Positions 19,779 to 29,817 of a DNA stretch of 64,000 nt are shown here, one piece after another (position 1 is the first letter of the stretch; every line of letters begins with the position of its first letter). A program made the translations under genes and the position numbers. The DNA comes from Romboutsia ilealis (lineage in GTDB: Bacteria > Bacillota > Clostridia > Peptostreptococcales > Peptostreptococcaceae). The stretch is taken from contig NZ_LN555523.1 of NCBI RefSeq assembly GCF_900015215.1, positions 2,050,381-2,114,380 on the forward strand, in the 5' to 3' direction. The notes below the pieces were generated by a model, which worked only from the letters and a program-made list of their open reading frames with translations, did not search any database and had not been told where the DNA came from.

Positions 19779-20068
19779 AGTTATTAAAAGTGTAATTTTA
19801 AAGACTTTTCTTGTCTATATATGTTTAAAACTCGCTTTCGCTTGTTTCGCCAATGATATATCTTCGCTCTCGCTTCAGATACAGCCATTGCTCAAAATGA
19901 TGTCATATCACTAAATGTTATGCAGTTTTCAAAGTGCTAACGCACTTCGCTACCTTCCACTCACATTCGTTCGTGCCTAGGTGCTCAAAGTACTTATTTT
20001 GGGCTTCGCCCTCTTTTTGAAAGTTTTTAATAAACTCTCAAAATTAAACAGTAGGTAATTCTCCTTAG
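19779..20068 (-). other. 16S-23S internal transcribed spacer
   Basis: 290 bp, no tRNA gene. It contains the 5' arm of the 23S processing stem (19912-19941), the 3' arm of the 16S stem (20040-20058), and a box (TTGAGCAATGGCTGTATC through GCGAAGATATATCATTGG, about 19852-19894 on the minus strand) that resembles one just upstream of 16S (about 21590-21643). Confidence 0.8.
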
Positions 20069-21572
<1,504 letters not shown>

Positions 21573-21779
21573 AAATTCTTCGAATTTATATCGCCAACGT
21601 TATATCTTCGCTACCGCTTCAGCTACATCCGTTGCTCAAATAAATTTGATTACCTGCTCAGACTAATCATTATCTGAATATCTGGCTTGGTTTGTTTAGT
21701 TTCAATTCTATAAATTAACCTACTGTTTAATTTTCAAAGTTCATTTTCGTTGTTTGCCCTTTTCTTAAGGACAAGTATA

Positions 21780-21808
21780 AATATATCATTTTAAATTAAT
21801 ATGGTCAA
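21780..21808 (-). promoter_or_regulatory. rRNA operon promoter
   Basis: TTGACC (21808-21803), 17-nt spacer, TATATT (21785-21780) on the minus strand, about 205 nt upstream of mature 16S and preceded by a strongly A/T-rich stretch like an UP element. Confidence 0.7.
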
Positions 21809-21967
21809 TACTTTTTTATAATTTTTTTATATTTTTATTTTTCACCCTTTTTTCCATCAATTATTCTTCTCCATGTTTATATTTTATATAAGTAAGATAT
21901 AATATAATTTCTAAGCTTTATATAATTTATTATCTAAAATTAGGTTTATAGTTTTATGAAGATTTTA

Positions 21968-22078
21968 AGCAAGATATTTATCAAATTAAAATTACGAATA
22001 AATATTTATCATTGATAATATTTTTTAGACTTCGTAAAATAAACTATCATCTATTATTTTTTAAATAAATATCTTGCT
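21968..22078. repeat. 111-bp structure with 14-bp perfect terminal inverted repeats
   Basis: AGCAAGATATTTAT at 21968-21981 and its exact complement at 22065-22078, with a second smaller inverted repeat inside (around 22000-22022). No reading frame. It could be a miniature inverted-repeat element or a structured RNA; no obvious target duplication. Confidence 0.5.
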
Positions 22079-22102
22079 ATCAGTATCTTTTATGTAAAAA
22101 TA

Positions 22103-22139
22103 GAGTATCCTAAAAGTTAAAAACTCCTTTAAGACACTC
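22103..22139 (-). terminator. Terminator of the permease gene
   Basis: GAGTGTCTTAAAGGAG pairs with the segment ending TTTTAGGATACTC, partly through G-U pairs; T-rich tail on the minus strand; 14 nt past the stop codon. Confidence 0.75.
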
Positions 22140-22152
22140 CATCTTTATAAAA

Positions 22153-23523
22153 CTAAATAATAAACATAGCGACTATTGTCGTTACCACAAGTCCAACCAT
22201 TACAGGTATAAAGTTTCTTTTAGCTAATTCAACTGGTTTTACACCGCATATAGCAGCTGCTGGTGCTAATGCCCAAGGAACTATACATCCTCCACCAATC
22301 CATGTAGCTGCTATTTGACCTAAAGCTGCTAAAGCTCCTACATTTGCATCTATAGCTGTTCCAAATACTGCTGCAGTTGAACCAGCTAAAGACATTCCTG
22401 AAAATGATGAACCATCAAGTCCTGTTATACCACCAACTACAGTTTCTATAGATGCTGCCGCAACCTTATTAAATGGAACAGCATTAGATAATGCTAGCCC
22501 TATATCACCTAAAAGTCCTTGCGAACCTTCAGCTAAAACATCTCCAAATACTGTCACTAAAGACATATCACCCATATAGAAAAATGCCGCTATTGGTATT
22601 ATTACAGCAAATATTTTTATACCAAATACGAATCCTTCAACTAATTGTTGTGTAGATTTATCAAGCGTTGTTTTTGGATTATTCATAAGATTTATTATTA
22701 TTAATAACATTAACGCTGTTGCTCCAAGTAATCCAGTAGCATCTCCACCTTTAAGGTCAAATTTATACATAGCTATTATATCTAATATAAATGCTATTAT
22801 AACTAGCCATATAGATATTTTAGCAGTTAAAGAAACTTCTTTCTTTTCTATTTCTTTTGTTTGTGATAATTCATGTTTTAAAGTTCCATTTTTTAAATCT
22901 CTTCTTAGCATATAAAAAGCTGTTCCTATAGTAACTACTGTCATTACAATATAAAGTATTATTCCCTCACTCATAACTTCATTTACACCTATACCAGCTG
23001 CTCCTGATGTTATAGAAGGCGCGCCTTGTATTATAAAGTCAGTAGATAATGCTATACCATGACCAAATAAATTTATAGCCATCGCAAGTCCTATTGCAGG
23101 AAGCCCAGCTTTTATAGCTATTGGTAAAAATATAGCTCCTACAAGTGCAGTTGCTGGTGATGGCCAGAAAAACCAAGACATTAATAACATAAATATACCT
23201 GATATGAAAAATGCACTAGTAGGATTTTTAACTACTTTAGAAATTGGACCTACCATAAAATCGATGGCTTTATTCTCTTCTAATGCCTTTGATAGCGCAA
23301 CCATAATACCTATAATTATAATTACTGGACCTAATTCATTTAAAGCTACATTTAACGCTGAAAATATTGCCCCAAGTGCTCCTGTTAGACTCTTGTTATA
23401 ATAAAGACCTAACGCAAATATACCCAATATACAAGGTATTACACTTTCTTTTTTCATAATCATAGTTATTAGTACTACTACCATGAATAAAATATAGATG
23501 TAATGAGCTCCTGTTAATACCAA
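22153..23523 (-). CDS. Ion-transporter-superfamily permease, probably for an organic acid
   Basis: 456 aa, about 11-12 membrane segments and no signal peptide. It resembles the ion transporter superfamily (GntP/DctM/CitMHS-like): long hydrophobic repeats, a conserved polar hairpin near the middle (SWFFWPSPATAL, then NLFGHGIALSTDF) and a matching one in the second half (GLDGSSFSGMSLAGSTAAVF). Such proteins carry carboxylates or related anions with protons or sodium. The substrate cannot be deduced. The start is TTG at 23523, with RBS AGGGGGG a few bases upstream. It stands alone with its own terminator, between the rRNA operon and a divergent pair of export genes. Confidence 0.65.
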   Translation of the reverse strand: MVLTGAHYIYILFMVVVLITMIMKKESVIPCILGIFALGLYYNKSLTGALGAIFSALNVALNELGPVIIIIGIMVALSKALEENKAIDFMVGPISKVVKNPTSAFFISGIFMLLMSWFFWPSPATALVGAIFLPIAIKAGLPAIGLAMAINLFGHGIALSTDFIIQGAPSITSGAAGIGVNEVMSEGIILYIVMTVVTIGTAFYMLRRDLKNGTLKHELSQTKEIEKKEVSLTAKISIWLVIIAFILDIIAMYKFDLKGGDATGLLGATALMLLIIINLMNNPKTTLDKSTQQLVEGFVFGIKIFAVIIPIAAFFYMGDMSLVTVFGDVLAEGSQGLLGDIGLALSNAVPFNKVAAASIETVVGGITGLDGSSFSGMSLAGSTAAVFGTAIDANVGALAALGQIAATWIGGGCIVPWALAPAAAICGVKPVELAKRNFIPVMVGLVVTTIVAMFII

Positions 23524-23761
23524 TTTTATTCCCCCCTAAATTTATGATATTAACTATTATATTCACTTTGATTAAACTTGTTCCTAATAGCAATTTTATG
23601 TAGATCATATAAACATATTAGATTTTAGAATATATCTTGTAATTTCTTGCTAATAAAATTTATTTATTTTAGAAAAAATAAAATATAATTTATCGCATTT
23701 TTTAAAAATAACGATAAAATATTTGATATAATATTTATATATTTTTATTGGAGGTTTTTTT

Positions 23762-24550
23762 ATGAATAATGAACACAATATAGATTATAAAAAAGATATC
23801 CTTAGACTAGCATTATTTATAGGAGAACTCATGCTATCTAATGGTGCAGAAACTTATCGTGTAGAAGATAGCATACTTAGAATTTGTAAATCAAGAGGTT
23901 TTTACTACATAAATGTATTTACATCACCTACTGTAATTATAATATCTGATGACAGATTTGATGGATTAACTTTTATGAAGACCATAAAATCTAGATCTAT
24001 AGATTTAAATAAAATATCTTTACTCAATAATTTTTCTAGAGAATTTGTTAGTAATACTGATTTAACTGTAGATGATGCCATGGAGAGGCTAAAGGATGTA
24101 GTTCAAACTGATAGTTACCCTTCAAAAGTAATATACTTTTGTACAGGAATTGGTTCTGCATTTTTCGCAGGACTTTTAGGAGGAAATAATTTATCAACTT
24201 TCCTATGTACTTTTATAACTTCAATATTTGCTGTACTATTTTACAATAAAATTATGAAGTTAAGCTCAATACCTGCTTTTTCAAGTCTATTAGCGTCTAC
24301 ATTTATAGCTATAGTCGGAGTTTTGCTTAGTCATATAGGAATTCTTGATACTCCAAGAGTGTTAATAGTTGGATCTATTATGCCATTACTTCCAGGAGTT
24401 TCATTTATAAAAGGTCTTAGAGATTTAATTTCTGGAGACTTAATTTCTGGTGTTGCTCGTGCATTTGATGCAGGTATAACAGCTATATCGATCGCCTGTG
24501 GGGTCGGTTTAATATTAGATTTATGGATTAGATTAGGAGGTGTATTCTAA
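23762..24550 (+). CDS. Threonine/serine exporter family, N-terminal (YjjP/DUF1212) subunit
   Basis: 262 aa. The soluble N-terminal part (about 1-115) contains the family landmark LMLSNGAETYRVEDSI, followed by about five membrane segments with LLPGVSFIKGLRDLISGD. In corynebacteria ThrE is a single protein; here, as in many Firmicutes, it is split, and this is the larger half (PF06738). RBS TGGAGG precedes the ATG. The stop codon overlaps the next start (TAATG), so the two are translated together. Probable role: export of serine, threonine or small dicarboxylates across the cell membrane; the substrate has not been shown for this pair. Confidence 0.85.
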   Translation: MNNEHNIDYKKDILRLALFIGELMLSNGAETYRVEDSILRICKSRGFYYINVFTSPTVIIISDDRFDGLTFMKTIKSRSIDLNKISLLNNFSREFVSNTDLTVDDAMERLKDVVQTDSYPSKVIYFCTGIGSAFFAGLLGGNNLSTFLCTFITSIFAVLFYNKIMKLSSIPAFSSLLASTFIAIVGVLLSHIGILDTPRVLIVGSIMPLLPGVSFIKGLRDLISGDLISGVARAFDAGITAISIACGVGLILDLWIRLGGVF

Positions 24551-25011
24551 TGACAGATATGCCAATTTACATGCACTTTTTATACGCAACTATTGCTACT
24601 GTTGGATTCTCAGTATTTTTTAACATACCTAAATCCGCTCTTATACCAGCAGGTCTAACTGGTGGTATTGGTTGGGGGTTTTATTATTACTTAATTAATA
24701 CTTCTAATAATGATATATTAGCAAACTTTTTAGCTGCAGCTTTAGTTGCTTTGATAAGTGAGATTCTAGCTAGAAAGTTAAAATACCCTGCGATACTATT
24801 TGTAATACCAGGTATTATACCTCTAGTTCCTGGGCTTGGGATGTACAATACAATGCTTTATTTAGTTCAATCAAATTATGAACTTGCAATATCTAAAGGG
24901 GCAAATGTATTATTTGTAGGTGGGGCTATATCCCTTGGAATTTTAGTTATAACATCATTAGCAAGAACTTTAAGTATAGTTTCATTAGCTAAAATGCATA
25001 AAAATAAATAA
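24550..25011 (+). CDS. Threonine/serine exporter family, small (YjjB/DUF3815) subunit
   Basis: 153 aa, about five membrane segments. It matches the C-terminal half of ThrE (PF12821): FNIPKSALIPAGLTGGIGW, EILARKLKYPA and FVIPGIIPLVPGLGMYN. It overlaps the first subunit gene by one base and ends before a large hairpin shared with the convergent RseC-like gene. The two proteins are expected to form one transporter. Confidence 0.85.
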   Translation: MTDMPIYMHFLYATIATVGFSVFFNIPKSALIPAGLTGGIGWGFYYYLINTSNNDILANFLAAALVALISEILARKLKYPAILFVIPGIIPLVPGLGMYNTMLYLVQSNYELAISKGANVLFVGGAISLGILVITSLARTLSIVSLAKMHKNK

Positions 25012-25049
25012 ATTTGATTAGTATATCAATACAATAATTTTAAAATATA

Positions 25050-25154
25050 AATGGAGCATGTTAAAATATATAATTTATTAGGATAAATGCAATTTGTATA
25101 AATTTTATACTTACTACTTTATCTTAATATCTATATATCCTCACATGCTCCATT
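25050..25154. terminator. Long shared hairpin between convergent genes
   Basis: AATGGAGCATGT at 25050-25061 is complementary to 25143-25154, with an 81-nt A/T-rich loop. T-runs on both sides allow use from either strand. Confidence 0.6.
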
Positions 25155-25171
25155 TTTATATTATTCTTATT

Positions 25172-25624
25172 TTATAAAATCATTTCACTCTCACTACTTA
25201 CAATTATTCTTGTAACTATAGGTATATATTCTTTACTCCCTCTAAACTTCTTGTCATTTTTCTTTAATATTAAAAATGATATAAAAGTAAATATTAACCC
25301 TACTAAACCACTTATAATTTCTATGTTATTTGTAATACTTATCATTTTTAAGAAATAGAAAGTCCCTACAGTTCCTGAAAGTAAAGCTACCAAAGGTATT
25401 GTATAAGCTATAAATGCTGCCTTTAATACATTTACCGTTTCCATATTAACTTCTACTCTATCCCCTACTTTTGCACCTATAGTGTTATCAACCTCAACTA
25501 TTATATCTTTTTCTTCAGATGTAGTTGCGCACTTACCACAAGATGCACATGCTGAATGACGCTTTAATTTTAATTTTGCGGTTACACTATCTACGATTTC
25601 AACAATATATCCATGTTGATTCAT
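25172..25624 (-). CDS. RseC/MucC-like positive regulator or redox protein
   Basis: About 150 aa. N-terminal part with a cysteine cluster CASCGKC (about 25-31), then DRVEVNMETVNVLKAAFIAY, two membrane helices (about 70-90 and 100-120) and a short cytoplasmic tail. This is the layout of the RseC/MucC family (PF04246). Members occur with electron-transport complexes and in SoxR reduction; the role in Clostridia is uncertain. A TTG six bases upstream could also start it, but the ATG at 25624 has the better RBS spacing (GGGGG, 8 nt). It is 12 nt downstream of a CsoR-like repressor gene and probably cotranscribed. Confidence 0.75.
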   Translation of the reverse strand: MNQHGYIVEIVDSVTAKLKLKRHSACASCGKCATTSEEKDIIVEVDNTIGAKVGDRVEVNMETVNVLKAAFIAYTIPLVALLSGTVGTFYFLKMISITNNIEIISGLVGLIFTFISFLILKKNDKKFRGSKEYIPIVTRIIVSSESEMIL

Positions 25625-25636
25625 TTTCAATTCCCC

Positions 25637-25897
25637 CTACTTTGTAAATTTATCTATAGTCTTCATAAGCTCAGCTATTGATTCTTCGCTATTATCTTCT
25701 TTTATACTATTTACAACACACCCCTTTATATGATTCTCTAGTATTATAGATCCAACTTTATTTATAGCTGACCTTATTGCCGATATTTGAGTTAATATAT
25801 CTATGCAATATCTTTCTTCATCTATCATTTTTTGTATACCTTTGACTTGTCCTTCTATTCTATTTAACCTTTTTATAAGCATGTCCTTATCTTGCAT
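25637..25897 (-). CDS. CsoR/FrmR-family metal- or thiol-sensing repressor
   Basis: 86 aa from ATG at 25897, chosen because AGAGGTG lies 5-6 nt upstream; an ATG five codons earlier overlaps that RBS. It is an all-helical DUF156 protein: RLNRIEGQVKGIQKMI at the start, then Cys in RYCIDIL and His and Cys in ENHIKGC. This Cys-His-Cys pattern is that of copper-sensing CsoR; FrmR and CstR members use related cysteines to sense formaldehyde or persulfide. No copper exporter gene is next to it; it precedes the RseC-like gene, so that may be its target. Sensor specificity is an inference. Confidence 0.85.
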   Translation of the reverse strand: MQDKDMLIKRLNRIEGQVKGIQKMIDEERYCIDILTQISAIRSAINKVGSIILENHIKGCVVNSIKEDNSEESIAELMKTIDKFTK

Positions 25898-26195
25898 GTT
25901 CACACCTCTCATATACTCTTATATTATATATGGTTAATTATATTTGTAATCTCATACATATACATTAAAATATTATATTTTTTTATCCTTAATTACCATT
26001 TATTATATCTTATTTCATAACTTCTTACAATTTTGCCTAGAACTCTTTTATTTTAACCATACTTCAAGCATATTATAATCTTTAAAAATATCACTTTAAT
26101 ATTATATTTTAGTATTTTATTTCTAAATTTTATGTTATAAGTTTTTTATTTTGAGTTAATGATATCTATATATGAAAAATTTAAGGAGGGGTAAT
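25898..26195. other. Divergent upstream region of the csoR-like and SASP-like genes
   Basis: About 300 bp, very A/T-rich, no reading frame. It must hold both promoters. I see no clear CsoR operator palindrome or sigma-G site. Confidence 0.5.
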
Positions 26196-26444
26196 ATGGA
26201 TTTACAAAGTAAAAATAATGCTAGAGAAGCTTTAAATAATCTTAAGATGGAGATATCTTCAGAATTAGGATATTACGATAGTATGAGAACTGACAAAATA
26301 GAAGGATTAATTCCACAAGGTACTTTAAATTCTGTAGCTGAAAATATAAAAACAGGTATTGAGGTCGGTGGAATGAGTAGTAGAAAGCTTGTTGAAATGG
26401 GTGAAAAGGCTCTACTTGATAAATGCGATAATAGTATTAAGTAA
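26196..26444 (+). CDS. Alpha/beta-type small acid-soluble spore protein-like
   Basis: 82 aa from ATG at 26196, which has AAGGAGGGG 5 nt upstream; an earlier ATG (26172) precedes the RBS and is not used. The first helix, ALNNLKMEISSELGYYD, resembles the first conserved block of alpha/beta SASPs, which coat spore DNA. The second block is diverged (GVEVGG-like GIEVGGMSSRKLVEMGEKAL rather than GGNMVKKMV). It has no membrane segments. If it is a SASP it would be made in the forespore. The divergence of the second helix leaves some doubt. Confidence 0.7.
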   Translation: MDLQSKNNAREALNNLKMEISSELGYYDSMRTDKIEGLIPQGTLNSVAENIKTGIEVGGMSSRKLVEMGEKALLDKCDNSIK

Positions 26445-26512
26445 TCTTAATAAGAATACACATAAAATTAATTTTAGCTCTATAAATTACATGTAATACT
26501 GTCCTTACATAT

Positions 26513-26540
26513 AAAAAAGTACCTCAATATGAGGTACTTT
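26513..26540 (-). terminator. Terminator of aspS
   Basis: AAAGTACCTC, AATAT loop, GAGGTACTTT, with a T-run on the minus strand, 8 nt past the stop codon. Confidence 0.9.
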
Positions 26541-26547
26541 ATATATA

Positions 26548-28338
26548 TTACTCTTTATCTTCTAAATCAAGTTTTATACTTAATTCTTTAAGTTGGTCTT
26601 CATCAGCAACTGCTGGAGCGTTTGTCATTGGACAAACTGCACTTTGATTTTTAGGGAATGCTATAACATCTTTTATGTTAGTAGTTCCTGCAAGTATCAT
26701 TATTAACCTATCAAGACCAAATGCTATACCTGCATGAGGAGGAGTTCCATATTTGAATGCATCTAATAAAAATCCAAACTTTTCGTAAGCTTCTTCATCA
26801 GAAAGTCCTAATGCACTAAACATTCTCTTTTGAACATCAGAGTTGAATATTCTAACGCTTCCTCCACCTACTTCGTATCCATTTATAACTATATCGTAAG
26901 CCTTAGCTCTTAAAGATGCTTTATCTTTGCTCTCTAATTTATCTAAATCTTCATCTATTGGAGATGTAAATGGATGATGTTTAGCTATAAATCTACCAGT
27001 TTCTTCATCTTCTTCAAATAATGGGAATTCAGTTACCCATAACATTTTATATTCATTGTTATTTAATAATCCAAGTCTTCTTGCAACTTCAAGTCTAACT
27101 TGTCCTAATGCATCAAATACTACTGAATCCTTGTCAGCAACAAATAATAATAAGTCTCCTTCTTTAGCATTCATTCTATCAAGTATCGCTGTCATTTCTT
27201 CTTCAGTGAAGAATTTAGCTATTGGTGAAGTAACTTCTCTGTTTGCTCCAACTTTCATCCAAGCAAGACCTTTAGCTTTGTAAGTCTTTGCGTGGTCTTC
27301 TAATTTACCTATTTGCTTTTTAGTAAATTCTTCTGCTTTACCTTCTACATTTATACCTCTAACGCTCATACCTTTTTTAGTAGCATTTGCAAATACTCCA
27401 AATCCACAGTTAGCAACTATGTCAGATATGTTAGTTAATTCGTATCCAAATCTAGTGTCAGGCTTATCTGAACCGTATCTTTCCATAGCTTCAGAATAAG
27501 GCATAACTGGAAGTGGTAATGTAACTTCTACATTTAATACTTCCTTGAATATTCTTTGTATCATTTTTTCCATTATAGCTCTTACATCTTCTTCTTCAAC
27601 AAATGACATTTCGCAGTCTATTTGAGTGAATTCTGGTTGACGGTCAGCTCTTAAGTCTTCATCTCTGAAACACTTAACTATTTGGAAATATCTATCCATA
27701 CCACTTACCATTAATAATTGTTTGAATAATTGTGGTGATTGTGGTAATGCATAGAACTTACCTTCATTAACTCTACTTGGTACTAAGTAATCTCTAGCAC
27801 CTTCTGGAGTTGGTTTTATTAAGAATGGAGTTTCTATTTCACAGAAATTATTTTCAGTTAAATAATTTCTAACTATACCAGCAACCCTACTTCTTAACAT
27901 TAAGTTCTTTTGCATAGATGGTTTTCTTAAATCTAAGTATCTATATTTTAATCTTAATTCTTCAGATACATTATCGTCATCTTTTATATATATTGGTGGT
28001 GTTTCTGATTTATTTAATATTTTTAATTCAGTAGCAAATACTTCGATATCTCCAGTTGGCATGTTAGGGTTTTTAGATGATCTTTCTGCAACTTTTCCCT
28101 TAACTGCAACAACATATTCTGAACCTAATTTTTCAGCTTTAGCAAAAGCTTCTGCATTTACATCAGTATCGAATATTATTTGACATAACCCACTTCTATC
28201 TCTTAGGTCAACGAATACTAATCCCCCTAAGTTTCTTTTCTTTTGTACCCATCCCATAAGTACAACTTCTTCATTTATATTGCTTTCTCTTAAGTCCCCA
28301 CAGTAATGAGTTCTCTTTAAGCCATTTAGAGTTTCCAT
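26548..28338 (-). CDS. aspS: Aspartyl-tRNA synthetase
   Basis: 596 aa, the usual bacterial length. It charges tRNA-Asp with aspartate. Order: OB-fold anticodon-binding domain (about 1-110), class II catalytic core with the bacterial GAD insertion (about 290-400). Motif 2 is seen as FRDEDLRADRQPEFTQID and motif 3 as GIAFGLDRLIMILAG. RBS GGAGG precedes the ATG. It follows hisS after about 215 bp, a spacing that contains a hairpin (CAGAATATGA/TCATATTCTG, 28479-28523) and no T-box that I can recognise. The aspS-hisS pairing is common in Firmicutes. Confidence 0.97.
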   Translation of the reverse strand: METLNGLKRTHYCGDLRESNINEEVVLMGWVQKKRNLGGLVFVDLRDRSGLCQIIFDTDVNAEAFAKAEKLGSEYVVAVKGKVAERSSKNPNMPTGDIEVFATELKILNKSETPPIYIKDDDNVSEELRLKYRYLDLRKPSMQKNLMLRSRVAGIVRNYLTENNFCEIETPFLIKPTPEGARDYLVPSRVNEGKFYALPQSPQLFKQLLMVSGMDRYFQIVKCFRDEDLRADRQPEFTQIDCEMSFVEEEDVRAIMEKMIQRIFKEVLNVEVTLPLPVMPYSEAMERYGSDKPDTRFGYELTNISDIVANCGFGVFANATKKGMSVRGINVEGKAEEFTKKQIGKLEDHAKTYKAKGLAWMKVGANREVTSPIAKFFTEEEMTAILDRMNAKEGDLLLFVADKDSVVFDALGQVRLEVARRLGLLNNNEYKMLWVTEFPLFEEDEETGRFIAKHHPFTSPIDEDLDKLESKDKASLRAKAYDIVINGYEVGGGSVRIFNSDVQKRMFSALGLSDEEAYEKFGFLLDAFKYGTPPHAGIAFGLDRLIMILAGTTNIKDVIAFPKNQSAVCPMTNAPAVADEDQLKELSIKLDLEDKE

Positions 28339-28554
28339 TGCTTTGCCTCCAAGTATTTATTTTAACTATAAATAGTTATTTCTATATTAAATATATATTA
28401 TATGTATAAAACTTTTTAAATCTTATCTATAAATATATTAATAATATTATCACTAATATATTTCTTTTGTCTAGCAAACAGAATATGACTTAAGTTTACA
28501 TTTTAAAATTAAATCATATTCTGAATTTATTTAATTAAACTGTATATTAATTAA

Positions 28555-29817
28555 TTACAGTCTAGTCTTTAACTCCTTTACTATTTCACTTAATTTTATA
28601 GTTATTTGTTCTGATGTTGACATATTTTTTAATGTAGCAGTATCATTAGCTAATTCATCATCACCTATAACTATAGTGAATTTAGCATTTATTTTGTCAG
28701 AGTATTTAAATTGAGCCTTTACACTTCTATCTAAGTGGTCATTTTCTGCACTTATGTGGTTAGTTCTTAAATCTTTAAGTAATTTAAAACTCTTAGTCTT
28801 AGCTTCATCTCCTATTGTTACTATAAATATATCAGTAGCATAAGGATTTTCTATTTCTATATTATTATTTTCCATAGTTAATAATAATCTTTCAGCACCT
28901 ATAGCAAAACCTATACCGCTAACACCTTTAGGCCCCCCTAATTGTTCAACAAGTCCGTCGTATCTTCCTCCACCACAAACTGTACTTTGAGACCCTATAT
29001 CATTTGATATTATTTCAAATGCAGTTTTTTTGTAGTAGTCAAGACCTCTAACTATTGTTTTATCAACTACAAAGTTTATATCCATTTCTTTTAAGTATGT
29101 TTGTAACTTTTCAAAGTGGTCTTTACAATCATCACATATATGATCAACCATGAAAGGTATATCTGTTAAGTTTTCTTTACAAGTAGGATTTTTACAGTCT
29201 ATAACTCTCATTGGATTTTTATCTTTTCTCTCTAAGCACGTTTCACATAATACATCTGACTTAGCATCAAGATATTCTTTTAATTTAGCATTATATTCGG
29301 CTCTACAAGTAGGACATCCAACAGAATTTATACTTACTGCTAAATCTTTAAGCCCAACTTCATTGAAAAATTGTACAGCTAACGCTATAACTTCTGCATC
29401 TAATGATGGTTTATCACTACCTAATGCTTCTATTCCGAATTGATGGAATTGTCTTTGTCTTCCTGCTTGTGGTCTTTCATATCTAAAGCAAGGAGTTATA
29501 TAGAATAACTTTGTTGGTTGAGTATCAGCATATAATTTATTTTCTATAAATGCTCTAACTACTCCTGCTGTTCCTTCTGGCTTTAAAGTTATATCTCTTT
29601 CACCTTTATCTGTAAATGAGTACATTTCTTTTTGTACTATATCAGTAGTATCCCCTACACTTCTTTTGAATAATTCTGTATGTTCAAATATTGGAGTTCT
29701 CATTTCTTCATAACCAAATAATGAACATATTTCTCTAAATTTATTTTCAACATAATTCCATTTATATGCATCTTTTGGAGTTATGTCTTTTGTTCCTCTT
29801 GGCGCTTTAGTTAACAT
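28555..29817 (-). CDS. hisS: Histidyl-tRNA synthetase
   Basis: 420 aa class II synthetase. It charges tRNA-His. Motif 2 region FRYERPQAGRQRQFHQFG, histidine-specific motifs RGLDYYKKTAFE and GIGFAIGAERLL, and a C-terminal anticodon-binding domain (about 325-420). A cysteine-rich stretch lies in the middle (CPTC, CETC, CKNPTC, CDDC; about 185-240). Such pairs occur in HisRS of many Firmicutes. The start overlaps the end of hemZ by 11 bp, so the genes are translationally linked. Confidence 0.97.
   Translation of the reverse strand: MLTKAPRGTKDITPKDAYKWNYVENKFREICSLFGYEEMRTPIFEHTELFKRSVGDTTDIVQKEMYSFTDKGERDITLKPEGTAGVVRAFIENKLYADTQPTKLFYITPCFRYERPQAGRQRQFHQFGIEALGSDKPSLDAEVIALAVQFFNEVGLKDLAVSINSVGCPTCRAEYNAKLKEYLDAKSDVLCETCLERKDKNPMRVIDCKNPTCKENLTDIPFMVDHICDDCKDHFEKLQTYLKEMDINFVVDKTIVRGLDYYKKTAFEIISNDIGSQSTVCGGGRYDGLVEQLGGPKGVSGIGFAIGAERLLLTMENNNIEIENPYATDIFIVTIGDEAKTKSFKLLKDLRTNHISAENDHLDRSVKAQFKYSDKINAKFTIVIGDDELANDTATLKNMSTSEQITIKLSEIVKELKTRL

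Larger units (their letters stand above)
21573..22102. other. rRNA leader and upstream region
   Basis: 530 bp without a protein gene. From left to right: a box matching the spacer and trailer boxes (21585-21643), the 5' arm of the 16S stem (21715-21734, pairing with 20040-20058), the promoter (21780-21808) and a 111-bp inverted-repeat structure (21968-22078). Confidence 0.8.

Noticed and set aside
28339-28554. Possible T-box leader before aspS
   Set aside because: No T-box sequence (TGGNACC type) or antiterminator is visible; there is only a hairpin without a T-run.
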